A stretch of 17,085 nucleotides of DNA from NCBI GenBank assembly GCA_003223595.1, contig QHVR01000140.1:1-17085 (forward strand), read 5' to 3'. The stretch comes from Acidobacteriota bacterium (lineage in GTDB: Bacteria > Acidobacteriota > Terriglobia > Terriglobales > Acidobacteriaceae). Below are positions 6,800 to 14,489 of this stretch, piece after piece (position 1 is the stretch's first letter; every line of letters begins with the position of its first letter). The position numbers and the translations under genes are program-made. Under the pieces are notes generated by a model. That model did not search any database. It saw only the letters and a program-made list of their open reading frames with translations, and was not told the DNA's origin.

Positions 6800-8802
6800 C
6801 GCACACCTCCCTTTTTGTCGCGCTGAAAGCTGAATTCTGCGGCCGGAAACTGGTTCTCGCTGGTCAGTTCGGAAACCAGGAACATGGACGGGCCAAACGC
6901 GGGAAAGGCAACGTTAACCGGCAGAATGCCGGTTACCTTTCCTCCTGTCGATTTCGCCTTGTAGTCATCGAGCAAGGACAGCGTGTGGTCTTTCTTTTCT
7001 TTGTCATCTATACGTTCCCGCTTGGCAAATTCTTCGAGGCGATCACGTTCTTCCGGGCGGGTCGCCGATACCGCGAAAACTCCGCCGTCTCTTCCGCCCT
7101 CGACTGCCGGAAGCAGAACGGCAGAACTCGGACTTTGATATTCCTGTGTGTGGAAACTGCCAGGCTCCGCATTCAATTTGAATGCCGGCGGATAGTACAG
7201 CAGCATTCCCGTGCGGGAAATCGGAAGGTCGAGCGCCGGAAGCGTCACACGCTCGTGCCCTTTGTCCTGCCAGGCTGTCGCCTTCACCAGATAGAAAATC
7301 TCCACCGGGAACGCCGGCGCATCCTCGCCGCCTCTGGATTTCTCCAGAGGCAACAGCAGGCTGCCGTCCGGAGATTGTCCCGGCCGCACCGGCTTGCCCG
7401 CCAGTGAAGCGCTCCAGACCGTTGCCCCCGTGGGCAGCGTGATCTTCACAAAGTTGCGCTGGTTGTTGCGCACCGCGTAACGCGCTTGCACCAGTTCCTT
7501 GCCATCGGCGCTGATCAGCACGTCATAGCGCGCCTCCTCGATATTCGCCATGAGCACCGCCTGCTGGTCATAACGCGCCACGTTGATACTCAAGGAACGT
7601 GTCGCGCCGGCCTCACCCGCGCGCGCCCGGAACGCGACCAGCGCAGGCGATTGCCGGTTGGCGATCATCGTTCCCAGGTCCGTCGCGTCGGCGTCCTCCA
7701 GTCCATGCGCTTTCTGGTCCTTGATCTCGCCGGCGCCTAGAATCTCCACGGCAACACCGCCGCTATCGCGCTCGGTACCGAGCAGCCGCAGCATGGGAAT
7801 ATCGATCACGCCATCTCGCGGCAACCGCGCTTCTGCGCTGATGACAAATCGTGCGCTGTGCTCCACTGGTTCGAGGAAGGTTACGACGAGTTCACCGTTG
7901 TTCATTTCCCAATCGGCAACCATCGCGCCGCCCACCTGATTCACCGTGATCTTTTCCGGAAGCTGAATTCGCACCTGGCGGGCCGCCCCTTGCACCACCT
8001 CAAGCCCCACCTCGGCGGATATGGCAGACGAGTCTTCTCCAAGGCTTGTCAGTTGTGTCAGCGATCCGCGCAGCCGCAAGGGAAGTTCCACGTGGTGATC
8101 TTCTGATTTCTTTCTCCAGGTGAAGTTCAAAGCTTCATTGCCCCTGCCGTACGCCAGCCATTTGGTGTCGCCCGCCGCTTCGGATTTTTCAGCCAGCAAT
8201 CCACCGCCGACGCGCAGTTCGATCCCCTGGCGCGCGAGTTGCACTGCCGCGCGCGTAACGCCCGAGTCAGTGGACGGCAACGAGAGCGTTTCCTCGCCAG
8301 TCGCGGACGTCACCGGCACATCCACGTTCAGAGTCAGCACCGAGCGTCCCTCGTGCGACAACAACGCCGCTACATGGGTTCCTGCTTTGCCCTTGTCTCC
8401 GGAAACTAGCGACAAAGCCTTGCCATCGAGTTGCGCATCGCGCACCAGCAATCCGGCGGGTATCGGCACCCGTACCCAGCCGTCCTTCAATACGTCCACG
8501 GTGAGTTTTGCGCTTCCGGTCGCCAGATCGCCCAGCACATGCAGGTCGTACTCAACTCGCGTCAGGGTTGCATCCAGCGGGGGAGGCTCCGGAACAGGCT
8601 CAGTCGGATAAGCCTTCGCCCGCAGCACGCGATATTCGTTGATGGGCAGGACCACCCAGCCTGCCGCGTGCGTGGACGCCGCACCTTTCTCTTGCGCCAA
8701 AGACAGTGATGCAGCCAGCAGGCTGCTGAGGAGAATGAGAAGCGATGATCTCAGGGCGTTGCGCCTGAGTGCGGAATCGAATGCGAGAACCGGCTTTTTC
8801 AT
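6796..8802 (-). CDS. Exported protein, paralog of the downstream gene product
   Basis: A 668-residue exported protein of unknown function and first gene of the minus-strand unit. The N-terminus has a positively charged stretch (MKK...RRNALR) and a hydrophobic core at 20-35. Cleavage is likely after SLA near residue 36, so it is probably periplasmic. The body is beta-rich without known catalytic motifs. It shares with the next gene product the order AGKPVRPGQSPDGSLLLPL, TLPALDLPISRTG, and a terminal GILPVNVAFPAFG segment, which marks a tandem duplication. A highly charged helix (EERDRLEEFAKRERIDDKEK) precedes the C-terminal motif, in the region where the paralog has its regulatory-like domain. 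The SD GAGG lies 8 nt before the ATG. The gene diverges from the aminotransferase gene across a 228-nt intergenic region. Confidence 0.83.
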   Translation of the reverse strand: MKKPVLAFDSALRRNALRSSLLILLSSLLAASLSLAQEKGAASTHAAGWVVLPINEYRVLRAKAYPTEPVPEPPPLDATLTRVEYDLHVLGDLATGSAKLTVDVLKDGWVRVPIPAGLLVRDAQLDGKALSLVSGDKGKAGTHVAALLSHEGRSVLTLNVDVPVTSATGEETLSLPSTDSGVTRAAVQLARQGIELRVGGGLLAEKSEAAGDTKWLAYGRGNEALNFTWRKKSEDHHVELPLRLRGSLTQLTSLGEDSSAISAEVGLEVVQGAARQVRIQLPEKITVNQVGGAMVADWEMNNGELVVTFLEPVEHSARFVISAEARLPRDGVIDIPMLRLLGTERDSGGVAVEILGAGEIKDQKAHGLEDADATDLGTMIANRQSPALVAFRARAGEAGATRSLSINVARYDQQAVLMANIEEARYDVLISADGKELVQARYAVRNNQRNFVKITLPTGATVWSASLAGKPVRPGQSPDGSLLLPLEKSRGGEDAPAFPVEIFYLVKATAWQDKGHERVTLPALDLPISRTGMLLYYPPAFKLNAEPGSFHTQEYQSPSSAVLLPAVEGGRDGGVFAVSATRPEERDRLEEFAKRERIDDKEKKDHTLSLLDDYKAKSTGGKVTGILPVNVAFPAFGPSMFLVSELTSENQFPAAEFSFQRDKKGGVR

Positions 8803-8857
8803 AGTTCAATCCTCACTTCAACTACTCTGGGGATGCGCGTTTTTTAACGGGAGATGT

Positions 8858-8886
8858 TTGGGCCACGCGGCACCCGAAAGTAGAAT
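8858..8886 (+). promoter_or_regulatory. Candidate sigma-70-type promoter for the aminotransferase-SDR pair
   Basis: TTGGGC at 8858-8863 and TAGAAT at 8881-8886 are separated by 17 nt. The -10 matches the TATAAT consensus at 5 of 6 positions, but the -35 only at 3 of 6. It lies about 145 nt ahead of the aminotransferase ATG, upstream of the palindromic repeat. Such matches occur by chance in a region this size, so this is a weak call. Confidence 0.3.
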
Positions 8887-8955
8887 GCGCAGCTTTCGCG
8901 AAGTTGCGGATGATTTGAAGTACCCTGCGGGTTGGTTACCAGCGGAAGACCATAA

Positions 8956-9015
8956 ACCACAAGGGACACAGAGTCTCATAGGGTTTCCCCTGTGGCCCTC
9001 TGTGTACCCTGTGGT
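8956..9015. repeat. REP-like palindromic repeat element
   Basis: The left arm 8956-8973 and right arm 8998-9015 are complementary at 16 of 18 positions, around a 24-nt centre. The arms have the ACCACAAGGGACACAGAG / CTCTGTGTACCCTGTGGT character of interspersed palindromic repeats that I recall from several GC-rich bacterial genomes; this recollection has not been checked. It lies between the divergent genes and ends 1 nt before the AAAGGT Shine-Dalgarno (9017-9022) of the aminotransferase gene. A folded leader could therefore affect ribosome access. Confidence 0.55.
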
Positions 9016-9030
9016 GAAAGGTCCTGTAAC

Positions 9031-10380
9031 ATGGCAATTCACCGGGAGACTGGATTGCCCTTTACCGCCGAAAAATCACGTCAGATTTATGAGCGCACGC
9101 TAGGCGTCCTGATCGAAGGCAGCAGTTCGTCCTCGCGCGGCCCAGCGAATTTTGGCAAGTACCCTATCTTCATGGACCGGGCCGCCGGTTCCCGTATCTA
9201 TGATGTGGATGGCAATGAGTACATCGACTGGATGATGGCCTTCGGCGCCCTGCCCTTAGGCCACGCGCATCCAGAAGTTGTCGAGGCGATCACGCAGGCG
9301 GCCACAAGCGGCGCGCACTTTGCCACCGCGACTCCGGTGGAACTCGAAGTCGCGGAAATGATTCAGAAGATCGTTCCCAATGCCGAGCGTGTACGCTTTG
9401 CCAACACGGGAACGGAAGCCATGATGGCGGCAATTCGCCTGGCCCGCGGCGTGACCGGGCGTCCCAAGATTCTCAAGTTTGAAGGCCATTACCATGGTTG
9501 GCATGACGATTTGCTGGTGAGTTCCAATGTCCTGCCTGCCGCCGCTTTAGGGCTGCGCAGCGACCCCGTGAAAATTCCCGACAGCTCCGGCCTGAACCGC
9601 ACGGCGCTCGATGACACGATCGTGGTCCCCTGGAACGATTTGCCGGCGCTGCAGCATGCGCTCGAAAATCATCCCGGACAAATCGCGGCGATTATCACGG
9701 AAGGTGTAATGGCCAACATGGGCGTGATCCCTCCGGCAGACGGATACCTACAAGGACTGCAAAAGCTCGCCCGCGCCAACGGAATCATTTTTATCCTCGA
9801 TGAGACAGTCACAGGCTTCCGAATCGCTCCGGGTGGCTGTCAGGAGCACTATCAGCTTTCCCCTGATCTGGTGACTTTCGGCAAGGCGCTGGGATCGGGC
9901 CTTCCTGTCGCCGCTCTGGTGGGGCGCGCCGCAATTATGGATGCCCTGCAGTGGGGAGGCGTCCTGCACTACGGTACCCACAACGGTTCGCGTATCGGCA
10001 TGTTTGCCGCGCGCGCGAATCTGCGGGTGCTGACTCGCGATCATAATGCTTCCTTCCGTCACAGCTGGAAGATTTCGGAAAAACTCTGTTCTGGACTGCG
10101 GCAGCTGTTGCAGAAAAAAGGCCGCGCCGCCATCGTGCAGAACGTCGGCCCCATGTTGCAGATTATGTTCACCGACCGGCCGGCGATTCGCGACTATCGC
10201 GATTTCTGCCAGCATGTGGATCGCGCCGCGTTCCAGAAATTTGTGCTCTCGTTATTTCCCTTTGGCGTCTACGCCTCTCCTTCCGCGGCATTGCATTCGA
10301 TCGTCACGCTGGCGCACTCCGACGAAGACGTGGAGTTGACGCTTGAGGCCGCCGGTAAGGCGCTGGACGCGGCAGCATGA
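9031..10380 (+). CDS. Class III PLP aminotransferase, glutamate-1-semialdehyde-aminomutase-like
   Basis: A 449-residue fold-type I PLP enzyme. Visible signatures are the acceptor-domain DVDGNEYIDWM at 58-68, the phosphate-binding NTGTEA at 125-130, YHGW at 154-157, the cofactor Asp in DETVTGFR (D257) and the Schiff-base lysine K285 in FGKALGSG. Overall it follows glutamate-1-semialdehyde aminomutase (HemL). However, it lacks the N-terminal PGGVNSPVRAF-type segment, having a serine-rich stretch (30-36) instead, and has YHGW where HemL has YHGH. It may therefore be a true aminotransferase with a different substrate. The ATG at 9031 is preferred over an in-frame GTG at 8992, because AAAGGT lies 8 nt upstream and the GTG falls inside the palindromic repeat. 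The stop overlaps the start of the dehydrogenase gene, so the two products probably act on the same pathway. Confidence 0.87.
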   Translation: MAIHRETGLPFTAEKSRQIYERTLGVLIEGSSSSSRGPANFGKYPIFMDRAAGSRIYDVDGNEYIDWMMAFGALPLGHAHPEVVEAITQAATSGAHFATATPVELEVAEMIQKIVPNAERVRFANTGTEAMMAAIRLARGVTGRPKILKFEGHYHGWHDDLLVSSNVLPAAALGLRSDPVKIPDSSGLNRTALDDTIVVPWNDLPALQHALENHPGQIAAIITEGVMANMGVIPPADGYLQGLQKLARANGIIFILDETVTGFRIAPGGCQEHYQLSPDLVTFGKALGSGLPVAALVGRAAIMDALQWGGVLHYGTHNGSRIGMFAARANLRVLTRDHNASFRHSWKISEKLCSGLRQLLQKKGRAAIVQNVGPMLQIMFTDRPAIRDYRDFCQHVDRAAFQKFVLSLFPFGVYASPSAALHSIVTLAHSDEDVELTLEAAGKALDAAA

Positions 10381-11180
10381 CTCACGATTCCTCAAACATT
10401 GCTAACCGCGCCGCCCGGCTGCTCTCGCTTACCGGCAAGGTGGCCATGGTCACAGGCGCTGGTTCGGGGATCGGCCGCGGTATTGCTCTCCTGCTGGCCG
10501 AGATGGGCGCTTCCATCGCCGTGCTCGACATAGATGAAACGAAGGGAAGCAACACCGTGGCCGAAATTCAGGATCAGAACGGCGACGCGCTTTCGCTCCA
10601 CTGTGATGTGCGCAGCGCGTCCGATTGCCGCCGGGCCGTCGGAGCGACGATTCAGAAATCGGGCAAGATCGACATCCTGTGCAACTGTGCCGGAATCGCC
10701 ATCCGCAAGAATATCGTCGACCTTTCCGAAGAAGAGTGGGACCTCGCTCTGGACGTGACCCTCAAAGGTATTTATCTGCTGTCGCGCGAAGTCGTTCCGC
10801 AGATGGCTCGCAACGGTGGTGGCAGCATTATCAACATCGGTTCGGGATGGTCGCTGAAAGGCGGTCCGAAAGCTGTTTCATACTGCGCGGCGAAGGGCGG
10901 CGCGGTGAATCTCACGCGTGCCATGGCCATTGATCACGGCCCGCACAACATCCGCGTGAACTGCATCTGCCCGGGCGACATCGACACACCCATGCTGCGC
11001 AGCGAATGCGCACAACTGGGCGAGGACGTCCAGTCGTTCATGAAGGATGCTGCCAATCGCCCGCTGGCCCGCGTCGGTGTGCCGCAAGATGTAGCCAATG
11101 CCGTTCTGTTTCTCGCCAGCCCCATGTCCACCTGGATCACGGGAACGGCATTAGTGGTCGATGGCGGAGGTTTGGCCTAA
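10377..11180 (+). CDS. Short-chain dehydrogenase/reductase (classical SDR)
   Basis: A 267-residue cytoplasmic oxidoreductase with a Rossmann fold. TGAGSGIG at 26-33 binds the dinucleotide, and D51 at the end of beta-2 (VLDIDE) suggests NAD(H) rather than NADP(H). NCAG at 103-106 stands for the usual NNAG. The catalytic residues are S156, Y169 and K173 (YCAAK). The fourth tetrad residue, usually Asn in a vNxxG stretch, is Thr128 here (DVTLKG). The C-terminal ITGTALVVDGG matches the family. Translation starts at an ATGA overlap with the aminotransferase gene, indicating coupling. A combined transamination and alcohol/ketone redox step is inferred, for example in turnover of an amino alcohol or amino acid, but the substrate cannot be read from the sequence. 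Labels such as FabG would be over-specific. Confidence 0.88.
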   Translation: MTHDSSNIANRAARLLSLTGKVAMVTGAGSGIGRGIALLLAEMGASIAVLDIDETKGSNTVAEIQDQNGDALSLHCDVRSASDCRRAVGATIQKSGKIDILCNCAGIAIRKNIVDLSEEEWDLALDVTLKGIYLLSREVVPQMARNGGGSIINIGSGWSLKGGPKAVSYCAAKGGAVNLTRAMAIDHGPHNIRVNCICPGDIDTPMLRSECAQLGEDVQSFMKDAANRPLARVGVPQDVANAVLFLASPMSTWITGTALVVDGGGLA

Positions 11181-11370
11181 CTCACCGCCTATCGCCTCTG
11201 CAGCGCCAGTTACCAAGGGCACTGCCAAAAAGCGTACGCCCGGACACCTTCGTCACACTCCTTTCGAGTGATCCGCCAAATCCACACTTCGAGGTATGGT
11301 AGGACCAACCAGCCACTCGGCCCGCGCCAGGTCGATGGCACATACTCCCCGCACTAGAAGGCAGGCTTGC

Positions 11371-12819
11371 ATGCATAACGCAGATAGCCCCGCACTGAGG
11401 CGCAGTTCGAGAGTGCCTGCGGCAGTTCCAATCCTGGTCACAAGTCTGGAAGGCACGCAGTTCTCCGAAGTTTGCGAAACGCTGGTGGTCAATGCCCACG
11501 GCTGCGCCATCCTGACTCGCGTGAAACTCGACAGCGGCGTCCCGCTTCACCTGCACACCAAGGAAGGCCGCGAGGCGACTGCTCACGTGGTCTCCTGTCA
11601 GCCCAACGACTCCGAAACGCGTACCTGGCGGCTGGGCGCCAAGCTGGATCGGCCGCAGAATTTTTGGGGATTGAAAGAGTCTCCGAAAGATTGGGCGTCG
11701 CCATCCGTGATCGTGCAAGCCAGAGCGCCTCAAACTCTTGTGCCGACCACCCCGATGCCCTCCCACAAAGGGCCTCCCCAGCCAAATCAGCCTTCCGCGG
11801 CTGTGCTCGACCGCGTGGCTCGAGAGTTGCAATCACAAGTCACGAAAATGATTGCGGAGTCTGTAGGCCCGCTGCAGGTTGAAGTATCGGCGCTGAAGGA
11901 AAAGCTCGCTCGTAGAGATTCGAATCCCAGCCGCTTTGAGGTGTCGCTCTCCAGCATCCCGCCGGAACTTCAGCAACAGCTGGAACTGCGTCTGCGCAAC
12001 GACTTCGGCCCAAAGGTAATCGCTGAGGCCCGACACCAGTCCGCAGATTTGCTGGCAGGCGCAAAATCTGCCATTGAGCAGAAAACCATCGAAGCCTACC
12101 AGCAGTTCACCGGCCGCGTTGCCGAAGATCTCAAAGGCGTGGAAAAACGAGCCCAGGACCTTTCAGCGCATATTTTCGACAACGCTCGAGAACACATGCG
12201 CCGCGGTCTGCAGGACTTTCACCAGCAGCTGCTCGAAGGCGGCAATTCCCTCAAGCGCCTGAGCGAACAGCTTCTGGAGTTTCTCCAGCAGAGTTTGAAT
12301 GACGAGCACGATGCCCGCCGGGGAGATCTGGAAAAACTCCGACTCCGTGTGGAATCCGAATCGTCCCATTTGCGCGAACAGATGGATTCCCTTGACAGTC
12401 GCATTGCCAAGCTCAATGCGGCTACGGAGGTCTTCGAGTCCGGGCTAGACCAACGCCTCAGGCAGATGTCCACTACGATCGTGGGAGATGTGCGCCAGCA
12501 ACTCGCAGTTGAGGCGAATGCGATGCTTGAGGGACTGACCGCGCGCTCCGTCACGGCCTTGCAATGCCAGCTGGACGAGGCGGCTGACAAGATGAAGATT
12601 TTCCAGAACGGAATTGTGGATGCTACTTCCCAGACCCTCAAACTCGAAGCAGCCAAGGCTTTCCAGGCCTTCGGTGAGTCCATGGAAAAAATGACAAACC
12701 ACTCTGTCGAACGCTGGCGGAGCAAGCTGGCCGGCAGCTTGAGCACAGTGGCAAAAAACCTGAGCGAGCAATTGCAACTGGATGACTCCAGCGACGCCGG
12801 AGCACGAGAAACAGACTGA
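11371..12819 (+). CDS. PilZ-domain protein with long coiled-coil tail
   Basis: A 482-residue protein joining an N-terminal PilZ-like domain to a long helical region. The RxxxR c-di-GMP motif is present (R10-R14, RRSSR), but the second motif, usually D/NxSxxG, reads NAHGCA at 41-46. c-di-GMP binding may therefore be weakened or lost. Residues 115-145 are a Pro-rich linker. From about 145 to 470 the sequence is almost wholly amphipathic helix rich in Gln, Glu and Leu, resembling coiled coils of chemoreceptors or motility scaffolds. There is no signal peptide or membrane helix, so it is cytoplasmic. The ATG at 11371 is chosen because AGAAGG lies 9 nt upstream and the PilZ domain starts just after it; in-frame ATGs at 11296 and 11338 have poorly placed SD sequences. 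It is preceded by a 190-nt gap with no clear promoter and converges with the methyltransferase gene downstream. Confidence 0.75.
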   Translation: MHNADSPALRRSSRVPAAVPILVTSLEGTQFSEVCETLVVNAHGCAILTRVKLDSGVPLHLHTKEGREATAHVVSCQPNDSETRTWRLGAKLDRPQNFWGLKESPKDWASPSVIVQARAPQTLVPTTPMPSHKGPPQPNQPSAAVLDRVARELQSQVTKMIAESVGPLQVEVSALKEKLARRDSNPSRFEVSLSSIPPELQQQLELRLRNDFGPKVIAEARHQSADLLAGAKSAIEQKTIEAYQQFTGRVAEDLKGVEKRAQDLSAHIFDNAREHMRRGLQDFHQQLLEGGNSLKRLSEQLLEFLQQSLNDEHDARRGDLEKLRLRVESESSHLREQMDSLDSRIAKLNAATEVFESGLDQRLRQMSTTIVGDVRQQLAVEANAMLEGLTARSVTALQCQLDEAADKMKIFQNGIVDATSQTLKLEAAKAFQAFGESMEKMTNHSVERWRSKLAGSLSTVAKNLSEQLQLDDSSDAGARETD

Positions 12820-12858
12820 GGACCGAACGGGTATTCGCCATCAGCCGTGAAACTGGCC

Positions 12859-13710
12859 CTACGAAGCGCTCCGCCGTTGCCGCGCGGCTTCGTACAGCAC
12901 AAGGCTTCCCGCCACGCCCGCATTCAACGATTCCACCTGGGTAGCGTGCGGAATCGTAACCAGCTCATCGACCTGCGCTAGCAGTTCTCGACTCAAACCC
13001 GAGCCTTCACTTCCCACAAAAATTGCCACGGGTCCCGTAAGATTCGCCTGATCCAGTGCCGCGCCTTTGTGCGAAGAAGTCGCGATCAGTCGAACCTCTG
13101 CCGAGCGCATCGTCGCACAAATTTTCTCCATGCCGCCCGCTGACTTCGCAATCACGACCGGAAGCCTGAAAATCGATCCCGCCGACGCGCGAATCACTTT
13201 CGAATTGAATGGGCTGACTGTGCCTTCACCGAGCACTACTCCCGCGCTCCCAAACGCCTCGGCAGAGCGCAGGATTGTTCCCAGATTCCCCGGGTCCTGC
13301 AGCCCGACCACCACCACGATGGGCCCCAACTGCAATCGCTCCAGGACATCCTCGGGCGAAAACTGTTTCACTTGCACGAGCGCCGCCACGCCTTGAGGCG
13401 CCTCGCTGGGAACGCTCGCGTTGAACAGCTTGTCCGGAAGCAGCAGCGTCTCTACATGGGTGCCTATCTGCGGCAGCAGGCGCTCGGCAAGATTTTGCGC
13501 CGACTCCCGGAAAAACACGGCGTGAAACTTCAGCCCGCTGCGGATAGCCTCTTCCACAATGCGGACGCCTTCCACGGCGCAGAATCCCTCCGCGCTGGGC
13601 TCTGCCCACGCAAACGCCTGCCGTAACTCTTTCACCAGCGCGTTATGCCGTCCCTCGATGCGGCGCAGACGTTGCCGCGCCCCGGGGGAACCTTCCTGTC
13701 TTTCCTTCAT
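12859..13710 (-). CDS. TrmH/RlmB-type SpoU-family RNA methyltransferase
   Basis: A 283-residue SAM-dependent RNA ribose 2'-O-methyltransferase. The N-terminal substrate-binding domain (about 17-112) has the typical RHNALVKELR opening and AVEGVRIVEEAI. The SPOUT knot domain carries motif 1 at 137-154 (LQDPGNLGTILRSAEAFG, with N142 and R148), motif 2 at 229-239 (AIFVGSEGSGL) and motif 3 at 252-274 (TIPHATQVESLNAGVAGSL). The likely target is 23S rRNA or tRNA, but which nucleotide cannot be told. The ATG at 13710 has only a closely spaced GAGG. The frame stays open a little further upstream but shows no ATG, GTG or TTG in the roughly 20 codons examined. It diverges from the TsaC-like gene over 121 nt. 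Confidence 0.9.
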   Translation of the reverse strand: MKERQEGSPGARQRLRRIEGRHNALVKELRQAFAWAEPSAEGFCAVEGVRIVEEAIRSGLKFHAVFFRESAQNLAERLLPQIGTHVETLLLPDKLFNASVPSEAPQGVAALVQVKQFSPEDVLERLQLGPIVVVVGLQDPGNLGTILRSAEAFGSAGVVLGEGTVSPFNSKVIRASAGSIFRLPVVIAKSAGGMEKICATMRSAEVRLIATSSHKGAALDQANLTGPVAIFVGSEGSGLSRELLAQVDELVTIPHATQVESLNAGVAGSLVLYEAARQRRSAS

Positions 13711-13831
13711 GGCCTCGAGCCCGCTCGCCGACAGGGCATCATACTCTGCCTCGCGTTGCGGCCTTTTCCAGTATTATGATAGGTTTCGCCGTTCAAACTC
13801 CTCTGAACCTGCAGTTATAGAAGGGAGCGCT

Positions 13832-14479
13832 GTGCGCGCTGAGATTGTAAAAATCAATTGTGATAGTCCCGAAGTGTCCCTGGTGAAGTACGCCGCCGAT
13901 CAAATTCGTTCCGGGGAAGTTTTGGGCATGCCAACCGATACGTTCTATGGATTGGCAGCCGATCCGTTTAACCTGCGCGCCGTGGACAAGGTCTACGACA
14001 TCAAAACCCGTTCCCGCCACAAGCCGCTCTCTCTGCTGATTGCGAGCACCGATCAGGCTGAGGAACTGGCCAAAGCATTGCCCGATGAGTTCTATGCCTT
14101 GGCCCGGAAATTCTGGCCCGGCCCGCTGACTATTATCGTGAGAGCGGGCTCCCGCTTGCCTCTCAAGGTCACGGCCAATACCGGCAACGTGGCCCTGCGT
14201 GTCCCCAACGCCAGCATTCCTCTGGCCGTCGTCACCGCGGCTGCGATTCCAATCACCGCGACTTCCGCGAATCTCAGCGGGGCCTCGGAGTGTACCACTG
14301 CCGAACAGGTTCGCGATCAGTTGCAGGGACGCATCAATATCATCGTCGATGGCGGTACTTCTCCGCGCGACATTCCCTCCACCATTGTTGATTTAAGCGA
14401 TGAAGCGGCGCGCTGGCGCGTCATTCGCGAGGGCGCTATCCCCGCTGACGAGATTTCGCAGTTTTTTGCTCAAGGCTAA
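13832..14479 (+). CDS. TsaC/Sua5/YrdC-family threonylcarbamoyl-AMP synthase
   Basis: A 215-residue protein of the YrdC fold, likely making L-threonylcarbamoyl-adenylate from threonine, bicarbonate and ATP for the t6A modification of ANN-decoding tRNAs. Diagnostic features are PTDTFYGL at 34-41, the KxR motif K58-R60 followed by HKPLSLLI at 63-70, and SAN at 145-147. Length fits the short TsaC type without the extra Sua5 C-terminal domain. A GTG start at 13832 is chosen: it lies 4 nt after AAGGGAG and at the domain boundary. The open frame extends back to 13559, but that part overlaps the divergent methyltransferase gene antisense and shows no family similarity. The intergenic region contains TATTATGAT near 13772, a possible -10, without a convincing -35. 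The DUF218 gene follows 10 nt downstream. Confidence 0.88.
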   Translation: MRAEIVKINCDSPEVSLVKYAADQIRSGEVLGMPTDTFYGLAADPFNLRAVDKVYDIKTRSRHKPLSLLIASTDQAEELAKALPDEFYALARKFWPGPLTIIVRAGSRLPLKVTANTGNVALRVPNASIPLAVVTAAAIPITATSANLSGASECTTAEQVRDQLQGRINIIVDGGTSPRDIPSTIVDLSDEAARWRVIREGAIPADEISQFFAQG

Positions 14480-14489
14480 TCGCCCCAGG

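Noticed and set aside
6915..6935. Perfect 9-bp inverted repeat with a 3-nt loop inside the exported-protein gene
   Set aside because: It falls in codons for the conserved VTGILPV motif and has no U-run; the symmetry is most simply a by-product of GC-rich codon choice.
9031..10380. Naming the aminotransferase gene hemL
   Set aside because: HemL-specific N-terminal and YHGH features are missing and the neighbours are not heme genes, so a gene symbol would overstate the evidence.
11256..11270. CACTC-CTTTC-GAGTG small inverted repeat between the SDR and PilZ genes
   Set aside because: Only 5 bp of stem and no T-run; too weak to call a terminator or operator.
12219..12923. 234-codon open frame antisense to the PilZ/coiled-coil gene
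   Set aside because: The translation is Ser/Arg/Ala-rich low-complexity sequence, as expected for the complement of coiled-coil codons.
13559..13831. Upstream extension of the TsaC-like reading frame
   Set aside because: This part is antisense to the methyltransferase gene and shows no YrdC similarity; the GTG at 13832 with AAGGGAG fits the family start.
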